From: Antedon bifida
Lineage: Eukaryota > Echinodermata > Crinoidea > Comatulida > Antedonidae
Direction of reading: 5' to 3'
Length of the DNA: 64,000 nucleotides
NCBI GenBank assembly: GCA_963402885.1
Contig: OY727097.1
Coordinates: 10,974,001 to 11,038,000 of the forward strand
Made by a program: the position numbers and the translations under genes. The notes under the pieces are model-generated. The model did not search any database. It saw only the letters and a program-made list of their open reading frames with translations, and was not told the DNA's origin. Below are positions 1-11,000 of this stretch, in pieces. Position 1 is the first letter of the stretch. Each line of letters begins with the position of its first letter.

Positions 1-233
1 CTCCTAATAAACAAGTTCACACAAATAACTTACTGACATACGATGATCGCTGGACATTCCTTGCAAGACCGTCGTGGTGCCACTGTTGATATCAGTTGTA
101 CAAATGATTCCAAGTCTGGTATCTTGACTCCACTCTGCCATTGTGTGTATATAAAGTGGGATATATCTCGTGTTGCAGATCCCTGGATATCATACAAACA
201 AACATTGTATTTAATACTGTAGTGTGTTTGAAC

Positions 234-344
234 AAGCCCATATACATGGCTGGCCCAGTCGTGACGCGTGCGCAAATTTGAGTTAGTGTGCACCGATCGA
301 CCGACATAGTGAACTATAGAATCGCGTTTGCACGCGACTAAAAA
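234..344 (-). repeat. Hairpin/CGGT repeat, copy 1
   Basis: Copy of a short dispersed family. It starts near a CCATATACATGG palindrome, contains a GTCG/CGAC-rich stretch (CGATCGACCGACATAGTGAAC) and ends in an inverted pair around ATCGCGTTTGCACGCGACTAAAA. It sits in the intron next to the D2 exon of remnant A; the aligned intron of gene B (about 28825-28860) lacks it. Confidence 0.7.
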
Positions 345-1381
345 CATTGTGACACAGTATAACGTGTACAGTAAAAAGTGCCAAACAATACATCATCATT
401 GTAAAATAAGCTAAAAACAAACTCGGATCTTCGTATACTTGTCATATATTATCATTTATGAATAAAGATCTGTCTACACTATCAAACTGTATGTGACAAC
501 AAAATGTGATTTGCCCATGCGGTCCGCCTCGAAATTCATGTGGTTAACCATCTTGAGGGTTGATTCATAAAAAAGAAATTATGTAAACAAAGTAAATTAA
601 AAAGTTTTTTTCGGATCCGGGCACTTTCCGATTAATTCTGTGTGTTTACATTGACTTGCTTGGTTAGACAACTCAGTCTTTGATCAAAACACCATACGTT
701 GTTGCCTTGACAACGACTTCTTCCGGTTCAAATTTGTTCGTCGGAATGGCATTGAAATACGAATATCTCGCGAATCTCTCTTATCTATCTTGTGCCACGT
801 AGTGGCGCTATGCAATCTATACAATCTTTGATATCACTACCATATTTTGGCATCACTACCGTATTTGTACTAGACTTGCCAAGTCTGAAGTTATTGTCTT
901 TTCTATCTTTTCTATGATAAATCACCAGTCGGCGTTTCGATTTTTGTCTGAAAACTACGAGCTCAAATAGTTTAGTTATGAAACGTCATATTTTCAAAAA
1001 AATGTTTTCTTTTTACTAAATAACTAAGTCAAAAACCCCGTCTCTAGAACCTAGACTAGAGTGGTACCGGTATAACGATGTGTGTGTTTAGAACGCTGAT
1101 ACGTGTAAAATGTGTATAATTTATGAAACAGACAATAACATTAATATGGATTGGGCTGAGGTTCCATTTCTTTTTATATAGTCAAATATGTTACGTAATA
1201 ATTGTAATTGCCAACAAAATACCTGTTTCAATGTGACAATCTGTTGAACAATACCATGTTTACGTTCCGAAGACTCAACTTTGACAATGTATTCCCCGTA
1301 TTCGAGTTGTTCACTCACGTGTTCAGGTATGTACCTCGCGTACGATTTGTCTTCTAACTCATTCAACGTCACAATAATCTG

Positions 1382-2148
1382 ACATTTATTTTTTATTTAT
1401 TTTATTTCCAAACCCAACCAACAGCAAAATAAATTCGCCAATAACAGGAGGGTAAACACAAAACGGATACAAATACATGAACAATGGCAACAAAAATAAG
1501 GTAGCATTAGAAAATTATAAAATACTTAACACTTTGTTCTTAAACTGATTCAATGAATCAGAAAAAATATCAAGGCCATAATCTATAACTAAAAGAGAAT
1601 TATATAATTTACAAAACAATCCATTTTGACGGACATTCACCCTCCTAAAGGGAACATGAAATGTGAGTTTGGATCTTAATCTACGGGAAGGAACATGAAT
1701 AAAGAAACAAGAAATAAAATTACAATCAAAATTACCATGAATGGAATTATATAGAAACTTAAGATCAAGGTAAGCTCAACGTAATTTAGGTGATAAACAT
1801 TTAACCGAAACAATTTGCTCAGTTTGCTTATATGAGACAAACCGCATGAAACGATGATGGAACCTTTCAATACGATTGACATGAACCACACTAATTGAAT
1901 TATAAATAACAGAACCGAAATCAAGAGAAAGTCGAATTAGCGTCTGATAAAGAGAAGTTTTTGTATTGGGGTGAAGATCCTTACAATTTCTCCACATGAG
2001 TCCCAACATACGGTTAGCCCTTTTAACGGTTTCATTATTATGAACAGAAAAATTAAGTTTAGAGTCAACATAAACACCAAGATCTTTTTGTGTAGGAACT
2101 CTTTCAATGAAATTATCAGTAATGGTATAATAAAAAAAAAAAAGTGTT
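1382..2148 (-). mobile_element. 5'-truncated LINE (CR1/jockey-type) 3' end inserted in a PTP exon
   Basis: Read on the minus strand, the segment encodes the C-terminal region of a non-LTR reverse transcriptase: VPTQKDLGVYVDSKLNFS, then RANRMLGLMWRNCKDLHPNT and IERFHHRFMRFVSYKQ, typical of CR1/L2/jockey-type elements. It ends in an A-rich tail (AAATAAAATAAATAAAAAATAAATG) at about 1382-1410. On the left it abuts sequence shared with the B exon up to AATAATCTGA. On the right it abuts intron sequence shared with B at 29947. About 320 bp of target, including 103 nt of exon, is missing. Several frames are broken, so the element itself is dead. Confidence 0.85.
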
Positions 2149-2386
2149 ACTAGCTGTCCTCGGCAATTTGCATAGTTTATTTGTGAAGTATAATAGGTAA
2201 CATTTTAAATGCGTTGGGACATGTAATCGTTAACATAACTTTAAGCATGTATGTGACATGATCGTAATATTTGACGAATAATTATGAATTACGAAATTTA
2301 CCTAGATAAAAGATAGAATAGGAAGAATCAAGTGAATATTCAGATCCAATGATTTATTATTACAAATTAAGATATTGAAAGAAACA

Positions 2387-2510
2387 TGACCAACAGCCAG
2401 AAGTCGCGTGCTAAAACGCATAGTGATACCGGACCGATAGACAGACAGACCGACAGACCGACCGACCGACCGACATAGTGAACTACAGAGTCGCGTCCAC
2501 GCGACTAAAA
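2387..2510 (-). repeat. Hairpin/CGGT repeat, copy 2
   Basis: Contains GTCGCGTGC near the left end, a run of (GACC)n/(GACA)n and the terminal inverted pair GTCGCGTccACGCGACTAAAA. Gene B has the same intron without it (about 30170-30195), giving an empty site. It shares an extra AAAACGCATAGTGATACCG block with copy 5, so these two form a subfamily. Confidence 0.75.
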
Positions 2511-2935
2511 AAGAAATGTAAAGAAACATACGTCACTGAACGACGCATTGATGTAATCGGTTCCATTGGTTGAAGGCGTCATTAGATAAACACGTGATCT
2601 GTTTACTGATATTGGAAATTGAACAAAATATACGTTAGTGGTAACTTTGTCAATTGCAACCATGTTGATAGTAGATACATTTATTATTGACTTAAAGGTG
2701 ATTATACTATCAAATAAGTTTATATTTACAAACTGAGGAGGTCGAATCGGGGACCTATTTGAAGTGAAAATAATCAAAATGTTCTGTATTAAATTGTGAA
2801 CCAATTAAAAAATTATTATTGTTAAATGATTTAATTTTAATGTTCAAAAAGAATATATTCAGCATATTTTAACCAAATTATTTCTTACTAAATATTATTG
2901 TTTTTTTTATAAATAAAATATATTTTATTACATTC

Positions 2936-3290
2936 GCCAAGGAGGTTATATTTTCACCCCTGTACGTGTGTGTGTGTGTGTGTGTGTCTGTCTGTCTGTG
3001 AACAGCCTGGAGGCCACAGTTTTTGATCCGATGATCTATGCCCTAAAAGCTCAGACGAGTTCGATTTTGAGAGGAAAAGGTTATAGGTCAAGGTCACAAC
3101 TAGCAAAAAACCACAGAGAGACCACAGTTTTTATCCGATTCTCACCAAACTTAGCCACAATGATTAATGACTCATCATATAATTGTGGTTACATTTTGAA
3201 GGGTCAGGGTCAAAGATCAAGGTCCACAAAAAAACCGGAAAAAATAGTAAAAAAAAAAAGCTCAGCGGGAATTGAACCAAAATTAATTGA
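2936..3290 (+). repeat. Interspersed repeat beginning TTCGCCAAGGAGGTTATATT, with (GT)n
   Basis: Starts with TTCGCCAAGGAGGTTATATT, followed by a (TG)n/(TCTG)n microsatellite and then AACAGCCTGGAGGCCACAG, a head sequence I associate with a common interspersed repeat of marine invertebrate genomes. Aligning with gene B shows that the segment replaces B 30605-30965, including the D2 linker exon. Short open frames inside are not convincing genes. Confidence 0.55.
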
Positions 3291-3536
3291 ATAAAATAAT
3301 GAAACTATTAGGCCTACAAAGTGTTATGATTAACAATGACAACATAGTCATATTATTACAATATGAATGTTGTAAGGTCTATCCTATTATTAAAAAGTGT
3401 AGTTCTGGCTCTACCGTCAATTGTTGCGATATAGTCGTTTGTTACACAATACACGATTCAGGTCAAGAACTGGAATAGTCGTTTGTCCACAGAACAGTAT
3501 CTCAAGTAAAACTTCGTAGATAAATGTATACTGCTC

Positions 3537-4640
3537 CTGATATTAAAATAAACTAATTTACATTAAACCAGAATTGAAGAAATTATAAATAAGTGTAATT
3601 TTACCCTTTCTTGAAAACAATAATCGTAAGGCTTATAAAGAAAACGTACGTGCTATAACCATTACCGGCATTGATTTAACATTTTAATAATTCACTAAAA
3701 TCAATTCAGCAGGTCACATAACAATTCCACAAGTTATTAAAAAGACTCCATTTGGAAAAGGTTGTATTACTTGCCGGCGAAGAATATTGAATGTTGCAGT
3801 TTGGTTTACGTTCTTTGATTATTCACAACAACACTCTAGCTATGTATACCCCTCTCATTTTGAAACTGAATTGAAATTTGTCCTGGGAAATATTTTTTTT
3901 TAAAAGAGTGTAGTGTGTTATTGAAGAGGGGTGGAGGTTGATGAGTATAATTGTTAGTGTTAGATATAAGGTTTTATATAACACATATAAATACATTCCT
4001 GTCATTTGATTGGCGACTGTGGGTCACATGGCGCGCATATAGTACACACTAGTAATAAAGTAACTATACGTAATATACGTTGGTCCATTATTAGAACCAA
4101 ATGCACATTGTGTGATGTTTAAATATTATGTTTGGCATCATAAATACTGTTACTAACGCAACCTTACAAAACAAATATCATGATGAAAATGATTTATTCT
4201 GTTTAGCTCTTTTTGACTATCATCATGTGTTGCTATCGATTTAGTCATAAAGCTACACAAAAGCATGATGAATAAACGTTTTGTCAAAACGTTTGATAAC
4301 TATTGCACATTCAAAATGATTGGAATATAGTAATCAAAGAAAAAAACAGTATATCTAAAAACTTAATCGTTTCCCATTGTTAAATATCGAAAGATACTCA
4401 TTAAGAGTGGAACAAAGAAGTGTAATATAACAAGTTGCTGATTAATGACTGTTCTTTTTTTTCTTTCATGTTGTAAATACTATCAACATTAGAGTTTTAT
4501 CGTTACCAAAAATACATATAATAAAAATACATAATGAACTTAAACACTGAGTGTACCAACTATTTAGCAGACGGGTTGTGCAATGTTTACCCGTCTATGT
4601 ATATACCTTTGTATTTAAGTTTTCCAAATACGACGTAACA
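3537..4640. other. Non-coding stretch between remnant A and the GPCR gene
   Basis: Up to about 3637 it aligns with the gene B intron at 31244-31345. Around 3645-3690 there is a short match to the 3' end of the B linker exon. About 3978-4052 is a dispersed repeat. I see no exon in the rest. A TATATA motif near 4600 lies about 40 bp before the GPCR start codon, but no transcription start can be fixed from sequence. Confidence 0.5.
3978..4052 (+). repeat. Short dispersed repeat (copy at 26155-26232)
   Basis: The block CATTCCTGTCATTTGATTGG, then CGACTGTGGGTCACATGGCGCGCA and a TAGTACaCACTA tail, recurs at 26155-26232 in the same orientation with a few substitutions. It flanks the GPCR gene on both sides. 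Family unknown. Confidence 0.6.
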
Positions 4641-5021
4641 ATGTTGATGTCAACATTGATGTGGGCAGTTATGTTACAATTTTCTGTTTTATATTTTGCT
4701 GTTGGTAAGTGATTTGAAAAGCTCAATTTCAACAATATTCTAGTAAATAAGCAGTCGGCAATAGTATCCATGGAATTACTATACCATTGTTCATTTTATT
4801 CGATTTGGTCGGGACCTAAAAGGCGTATGCTTACGTCGGAGGTTTGCTTATGAAAATTCAGCCGATATTAAATACTATTATGTACCTTTTTTTTTACCCG
4901 TTAGGCCTATGTGACTGTGGACCGGATCAGTTCCAGTGTAGTACTGGAAATTGTTTGTCTAAAGGTTATATATGTGACAATTTCAATAATAGTGTTGATG
5001 GCTGTGACGAAAGTAATTGTC
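4641..5021 (+). CDS. GPCR exons 1-2: signal peptide and LDLa 1
   Basis: Exon 1 (4641..4704) encodes [21 protein letters not shown], a plausible secretion signal, and ends at GTAAGT. Exon 2 (4905..5021) encodes an LDL receptor class A module: six Cys in the C..C..C..C..C..C pattern with FQCSTGNC and a Ca-binding-like end DGCDESNC, where canonical is DCxDGSDE. It is preceded by a T-rich acceptor TTTTTACCCGTTAG. The TAGGCCTA octamer overlaps this acceptor. Confidence 0.85.
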
Positions 5022-8000
5022 GTAAGTATCTTATTTTCTAAAAATTTAGATAAAACCGTCACCAGGGGTGTCTGTAAACCTGTGATGAATGCTCATTCGT
5101 CTCTGAGTTACATGTGCCCGTGTGATCAGTTCACTTTTTTATATACCTTCCTGTGAAATAACACAGGTAGATGTACATGTTATGTAACTTTATTTGGAAG
5201 GAGGAACATATTAAACCGATGTATTTTTATTTTCACCATAATGGTTTCACGCAAAATAATTTACAGTAACATGGATAGAGACAATAGGCCTATTCCAAAT
5301 ACCCACATACATGTAATATTACATTAAAACGAAAGCTGTATAGGCTATAACGCACATCTATACGACCGGAACGGTTTACACATAACTCCAGGTAGCCTAC
5401 CTTGCATGATTGAATTTCCTCGTCGCAATATTGGTGAAGTGACGTAATTATAAAGTTTGATTGTGATTGTACACGCACATAGAATATAGGTTGTAATCAG
5501 ATGCCTGAATGTTGCAACTTTCATTATTTTACTATAATAATATAAGACAATTTCTCTTAAATATAGTTATCTAAAACATTGTTAATTTTATTTATCACAA
5601 TTATATACGTGATTTAACTAAGTAATTTCGTTTTACCTCAAATAGACATTTTTCTAAAAAAAAACATCTTTAAGCTGAGTTTATTGTAAAAAAAAAACCA
5701 TTTTCTATAGCAAAATTAAATTGTACGTCTATCAACAACAGTGCACTTGTTAGGCCGGAATGATAACAAAAAATGTGTGTAAATTGTTTCTCGTCCATCT
5801 TCCTTCTCTTCATAATTATAGATGGCCCACTCCCGTGTGACACACTCATCACACTCCTCAATTTAAAGAAAGTTTGATAATGGTTAATGGTTTTACTATT
5901 TTAACGTTTCTTAAATCTATAATAATTCGTTAATTATTTCAACAGGTCGTTAAAACAATTATACTTAAATTACTTTGACCGCGAAGAATTGAAATTGAGT
6001 TGAAAATCTACTGTTGAAATCATAAATTTAAATCAAAATCAAAAAACTCTTTATAATATCTTCCTAAGATAGAAATATGGAACAATAGCGTCGAACTGAA
6101 CACTAATGTTATCAAATCTACGTTTCGCGGTACATCTGAGATAGATAAGGTAGGTATCCAAGGCGGAGATTTGTACCGAAGTTTTTGCATTGTGCTCGCC
6201 TACAGTATGTCAGAATTAACCATAATTTATATATAGATACGTACGTGGTGTGGTGCGGCTTCATGGTTGGCGAGTGTTTTTGCAGCAGCCATGTACTCTA
6301 GCAGCGCGACCAAAGCTCATTTTCTGTTACCGCGTGAAAACTATATCCAGGGTTTGATGTCACATCATGAATATTCATATGAGGATTCAGGCCCTCTATA
6401 GTTTCTGCCTTAATCTAATAGAAAAACAATAATGCTTCCCATATATCACTTTAAGGGACGCATGCGCAGCAAACAAAAACGAGGTAGGAACGAAATACTT
6501 AAATTCGCAGAATTCATGTCCTACCACTCATCTGGTAATTCAAATATTAACCGCTATTCCAAGGCACCAAAACCCAACCACTTATTCGATAAACCAAAGA
6601 TAGTGTAGTAGGAAGATGTCACATTTCGCTTGAAAATTACAGAGCCGCTAGGGATAGGGCGCCATTCACGAAGAGTAGGGATAGATGATAACGAAACATG
6701 AGGATGGCAAACACAGCGAATATTGTGTTTTCGGCAATAAATGTAAATATTATAGGTTCGATTCAAGGATGTAGCCAATCAAACGCGCTGAAATGAGTCA
6801 CGTGTGCGATCTTAATTTTTTTCATATCATGCACGGGAGTGCAAAAAATGCGTAGCAAAAAACATAACAGAATTCTCTGGTAAATCGTATTGCAGCAGAT
6901 TACCGATCGCGCTAGGCTCGCTGCAAATGTACGAGTACGAACCAGGTCGTCGTCTGAATCGCGGCCCCAATTAAAAAAAAAATTCTGCTACACAACTGCA
7001 CGAAATAATTAATCTTATTGTCTTTCTTTTTTTGTTCTTTCTCACATACATAAAATCAAAACATAAAACAAAAAAATTTTGCCCTTATTGTGAAGTAAAA
7101 TATAATTAGCTGATTGTTAATTTATTTACCATACACCATTCACATCATTTGCTTTTATCTGATGAAAATGAACCACAGATGGTTCTCGAATACATAGTAA
7201 TTTCAGCGTAAAAATGTACGTACCTCAGGACTATAAAACATTGTCGTTTACAGAAACAAATAAATAGACACAATGATTTATGTAGTCAACCAAAATTAGC
7301 ACCCTGGGAATTACTTCCGAAAGAGAAAATTTTTGATTTGGACTCATTTAAACAAACCAAATTTGTGTTTTGTATCTAACATTAGGGTAAAGAGGTAAGA
7401 CTAAAAAATAGAACCGAACCATGGATAGACGATACAATCCTACAAAATATTCGTCACCGTGACTATTGAGGAAGGTTAAGACATAGAAATGATGACGAAA
7501 AAATATATTCTGATTTCTGCAAAATAAGAAACAAAGTCCGTAGAGACATTAAGTGCGCAAAAGCTCAATATTTTAGTAAAAAAGTTATGAGCGCAATTAA
7601 AATCTCTGGGATATAGTCAAAAAACAAAGTCTTCACTCCTAACTGTATTAAATATATAAGATAAAGTTTGCTTTGATAACAATAAAGTCGCAGACCACTT
7701 CAATAGATTCTTCACTAGTGTGTCAAATGATCTGGCTAGTAAACTTCCTAACGGCAGTGTACGTTATAATACGAAATCAGTTAAATTCAAACAATTTTAT
7801 GAAAGAAAGGGAGTGTCCAAAAATAATATGAACCTAATCCCCGTTACAGAGGAATTTGTTCTAAAGGAGCTACACAGCCTAATTATAGCTAAAAGTACTG
7901 GTTTAGACAACATTCCTGCACGACCAATTAGTATTTTAAGTGTAATGTCCAAGGTACTCGAACGAACTATATATGTTCAAATTGATGAATACCTCAGAAA

Positions 8001-11000
8001 AAATGAAATTTTATATGACTTCCAATCAGGGTTTAGGAGTAGATATTCAATGGATTCGTGCTTAGTTCATATAACGGACTATATTCGCACAGAAATGTAA
8101 AATGGCAACTATACTGGTATGGTAGCGCTAGACATCCAAAAAGCGTTTGACACAGTTGACCATGGCACTTTGATCCGTAAACTGGAAGCAATGGGTATAG
8201 GATCGACTCAATGGTTCAAATCGTATCTCTATAACAGACAACAGTTAGTATGTGTAAACAATGTTAACTCTATAGCTTACTCCCTATAACATGTGGTGTC
8301 CCACAGGGAAGTATATTAGGCCCACTTTTGTTCCCATGTTACATCAATGATACGCCGACTAGTGTTAACTGTAAACTTATTTTATATGCCGATGATTGTA
8401 TCCTGGTGGTTTCTGGAAAGGACCCGACCTTATTGGCCAAAAAACTAAGCACTGAATTGAAATCTTGTAACGAGTGGCTAATTGATAATAAGCTATCAAT
8501 TCACTTAGGAAAAACAGAGGCGATACTATTTGGTTTTAAATTTAAATTAAAGGAGGCCACTGATTTCTCAATTCACTGCAATGGTGTGTCAATAAAAGAA
8601 TCCTCTTCCATAAACTACCTTGGTATACCATTAGATCAATCCTTGTCGGGCGAAAAAATCGTTAATGCATTGTTAAAAATATTACGACAAGACAACGATT
8701 TCTTTACCGACAAGCTTTTTTTTTTTAATGAAAATGCAAGAACAATTTTAAGCTATGCACTTATTCAATGTAATTTCGATTATGAATGTTCATCATGATA
8801 TTCTGCCACTACAAAGAAATGTAAAAATAAGTTACAAGTCATGCAAAACAATGTGGTTACATATATTTTAAGTGAAGGACCAAGAACCCATGAACAGAAA
8901 GAGTTGAATAAACTAGGATTATTAAATTGTCGAAGACAGAGTAACTCAAATGAAGTTAAATACAGTGCATAATATTTTAAATAATTCCGCTCCTTCGTAT
9001 TTAAATGAATATTTTGATAAGGTGTGTGACCAACATAATCATGGTACACGACAAAGTGAATTCAACTTCATTCCGCCAAAAGCATCTAAAGCTATCGATG
9101 GAACCCTTTATGCTACAGCCATTAATGACTGGAACAAATTACCAAACGACATAAGAAACACTATGAGTGTTGGGATATTTAGAAAACTGGAGCTAAGAAT
9201 ACTTAGCGAACAAAAGAGAAAACCGGTAAATATATAGAATAAAATAATTTAATTTACAGGAACCCAACGGAAATAAATCTAGGTACAGTAATTGGTTTTC
9301 TTGGGCTATCCTGGTCGAAATAAACTTTACTGTTTTATTCTTAATGCTCATAACTTTATTCTGCTGCTTACTTTTTAACTGAACGCTTTTTAATATTCTA
9401 TTGTCTTTTTATAACTTGTATTTTTAATGACTTTTTTAACTATGGTACTGAACGGTATTCTGTTTTATTGCTGTTTTTAATGCCATTTTTAAACCATTTT
9501 AAAACCATTTTTTAACCATCATTTTAGGCATTTGCATTGTTTTAGATTGTTTATAACATTTTTTCCTTCTTTTTAATTGTGAGTCTCAAGTTTTAACTTT
9601 TTGTATTGTAACATTGTTATGTAATCATGTATTGTATGTTGATTTTGACCGAATAAATGAATGAATGAATGAATAGGGTTGAGGGTTGGGGATGAGGATA
9701 GGTACAAAGAGGAACAATTTTTAAATATATTCTTCATATTAAATTATTCGTTCTATTTCTTTATTATCCACTCAGTAACGAAATATTTTTTTATAGGCCT
9801 AAAAATAATATACCACTAAATAGAGTAAAACATTTCCGATTTAATACTTTGTTAAAACTGTCACTGTCATAGTCGATTGAAATAGTAAAGTACATGTAAC
9901 GATACACCACTACTACGACGTTTATATATTTCTTGTAATTATTAATTAATACAAACGTTGAGAACCAACTGTCAGTAATAAAGTGTTATATTATTATGTG
10001 TTTATAAACTAAAAGTAGGGGCTACCCACACGCACAGTAATAAAGTTTATTAGTATATTTGTTTATATTATATCTAACAGTACTAACTAACTAACTAACC
10101 TACTCACAATAAGAAATTTGCGATTCAAATAGCGTATAGCATATTGTATAGTATTACACTACTATTTATGTTTATTCCATAAATTTACCTACTTGTGTTA
10201 AACTATGGAGGTATGCATCCATGGTTAAACCAAATAATTTGGAATGTTCCATTCATTGCAAATCAATACATTTGTATAAACGTATATAAACAAATTAGTA
10301 TTTTTTAAAGAAAATCGGCCTGTCTTCAACATTATGATGCTGTACTCGAGCTGTTCAACCGGTTTTCATCCATTAAAAACACTTATCGTAGGAGGAGATA
10401 GGAAAATGCGAAGCATCCTCGTATTATTGTGTGCGGATATTTTTCAAGATGGACATCCATTAGACAGTGTGTACCACGATCGGAAAACACCCTATTTGGG
10501 GCAAATCGTTGAACCTAAATTCGTTTTATTTGTCAATAACTAATTATCTAACTCAATTTAATTAGTAAACAGGGTTACATCAGATGGTTAAAATCAGTAC
10601 CGAAAGTACAAACCAACTTTATATACGATCGAGTAAATATTCTAGAAGTAACGCGCGATTTACTGAATTTTTCCCTTACGTAACGGCCTGTCTTCAACAT
10701 TATGATGCTGTTCAACCGGTTTTCAGCCATTAAAAACAATTATCGTAGGAGGAGATAGGAAAATGCGAAACATCCTTGTATTATTGTGTGCGGGTTTTTT
10801 TTCAAGATGGACATGCATTGGACAGTGTATACCACGATCGGAAAACACCCCTATTTGGGGAAAATCGTTGAAACTAAATTCGTTTTAATTGTCAATAACT
10901 AATTATGGAACTCAGTTTAATTAGTAAACAGGGTTACATCAGGTGGTTAAAATCAGTATCGAAAGTACGAACCAACTTTATACCATCGATACCATCGAGT

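Larger units (their letters stand above)
34..3536 (-). pseudogene. Receptor-type tyrosine phosphatase remnant 'A' (D1 end and part of D2)
   Basis: Four recognisable pieces match gene B exons in the same order: 3415..3536 (end of D1, starts [12 protein letters not shown]), 2532..2605 (D2 [21 protein letters not shown]), 1223..about 1381 (D2 [15 protein letters not shown]) and 34..182 (D2 [11 protein letters not shown] to IIVCQ). Flanking introns also align with B from about 28.66 to 31.34 kb. Three lesions argue against function. The 3415..3536 exon is 122 nt against 150 nt in B, an internal 28-nt deletion that shifts the frame into a stop. The 1223 exon loses its 5' part to a LINE fragment. 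The linker exon present at 30671..30770 in B is absent, replaced by a repeat. Splice donors at 32-33, 221-222 and 2530-2531 survive. The last exons would lie left of position 1. No upstream D1 or ectodomain exons were found before the GPCR gene. Confidence 0.85.
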
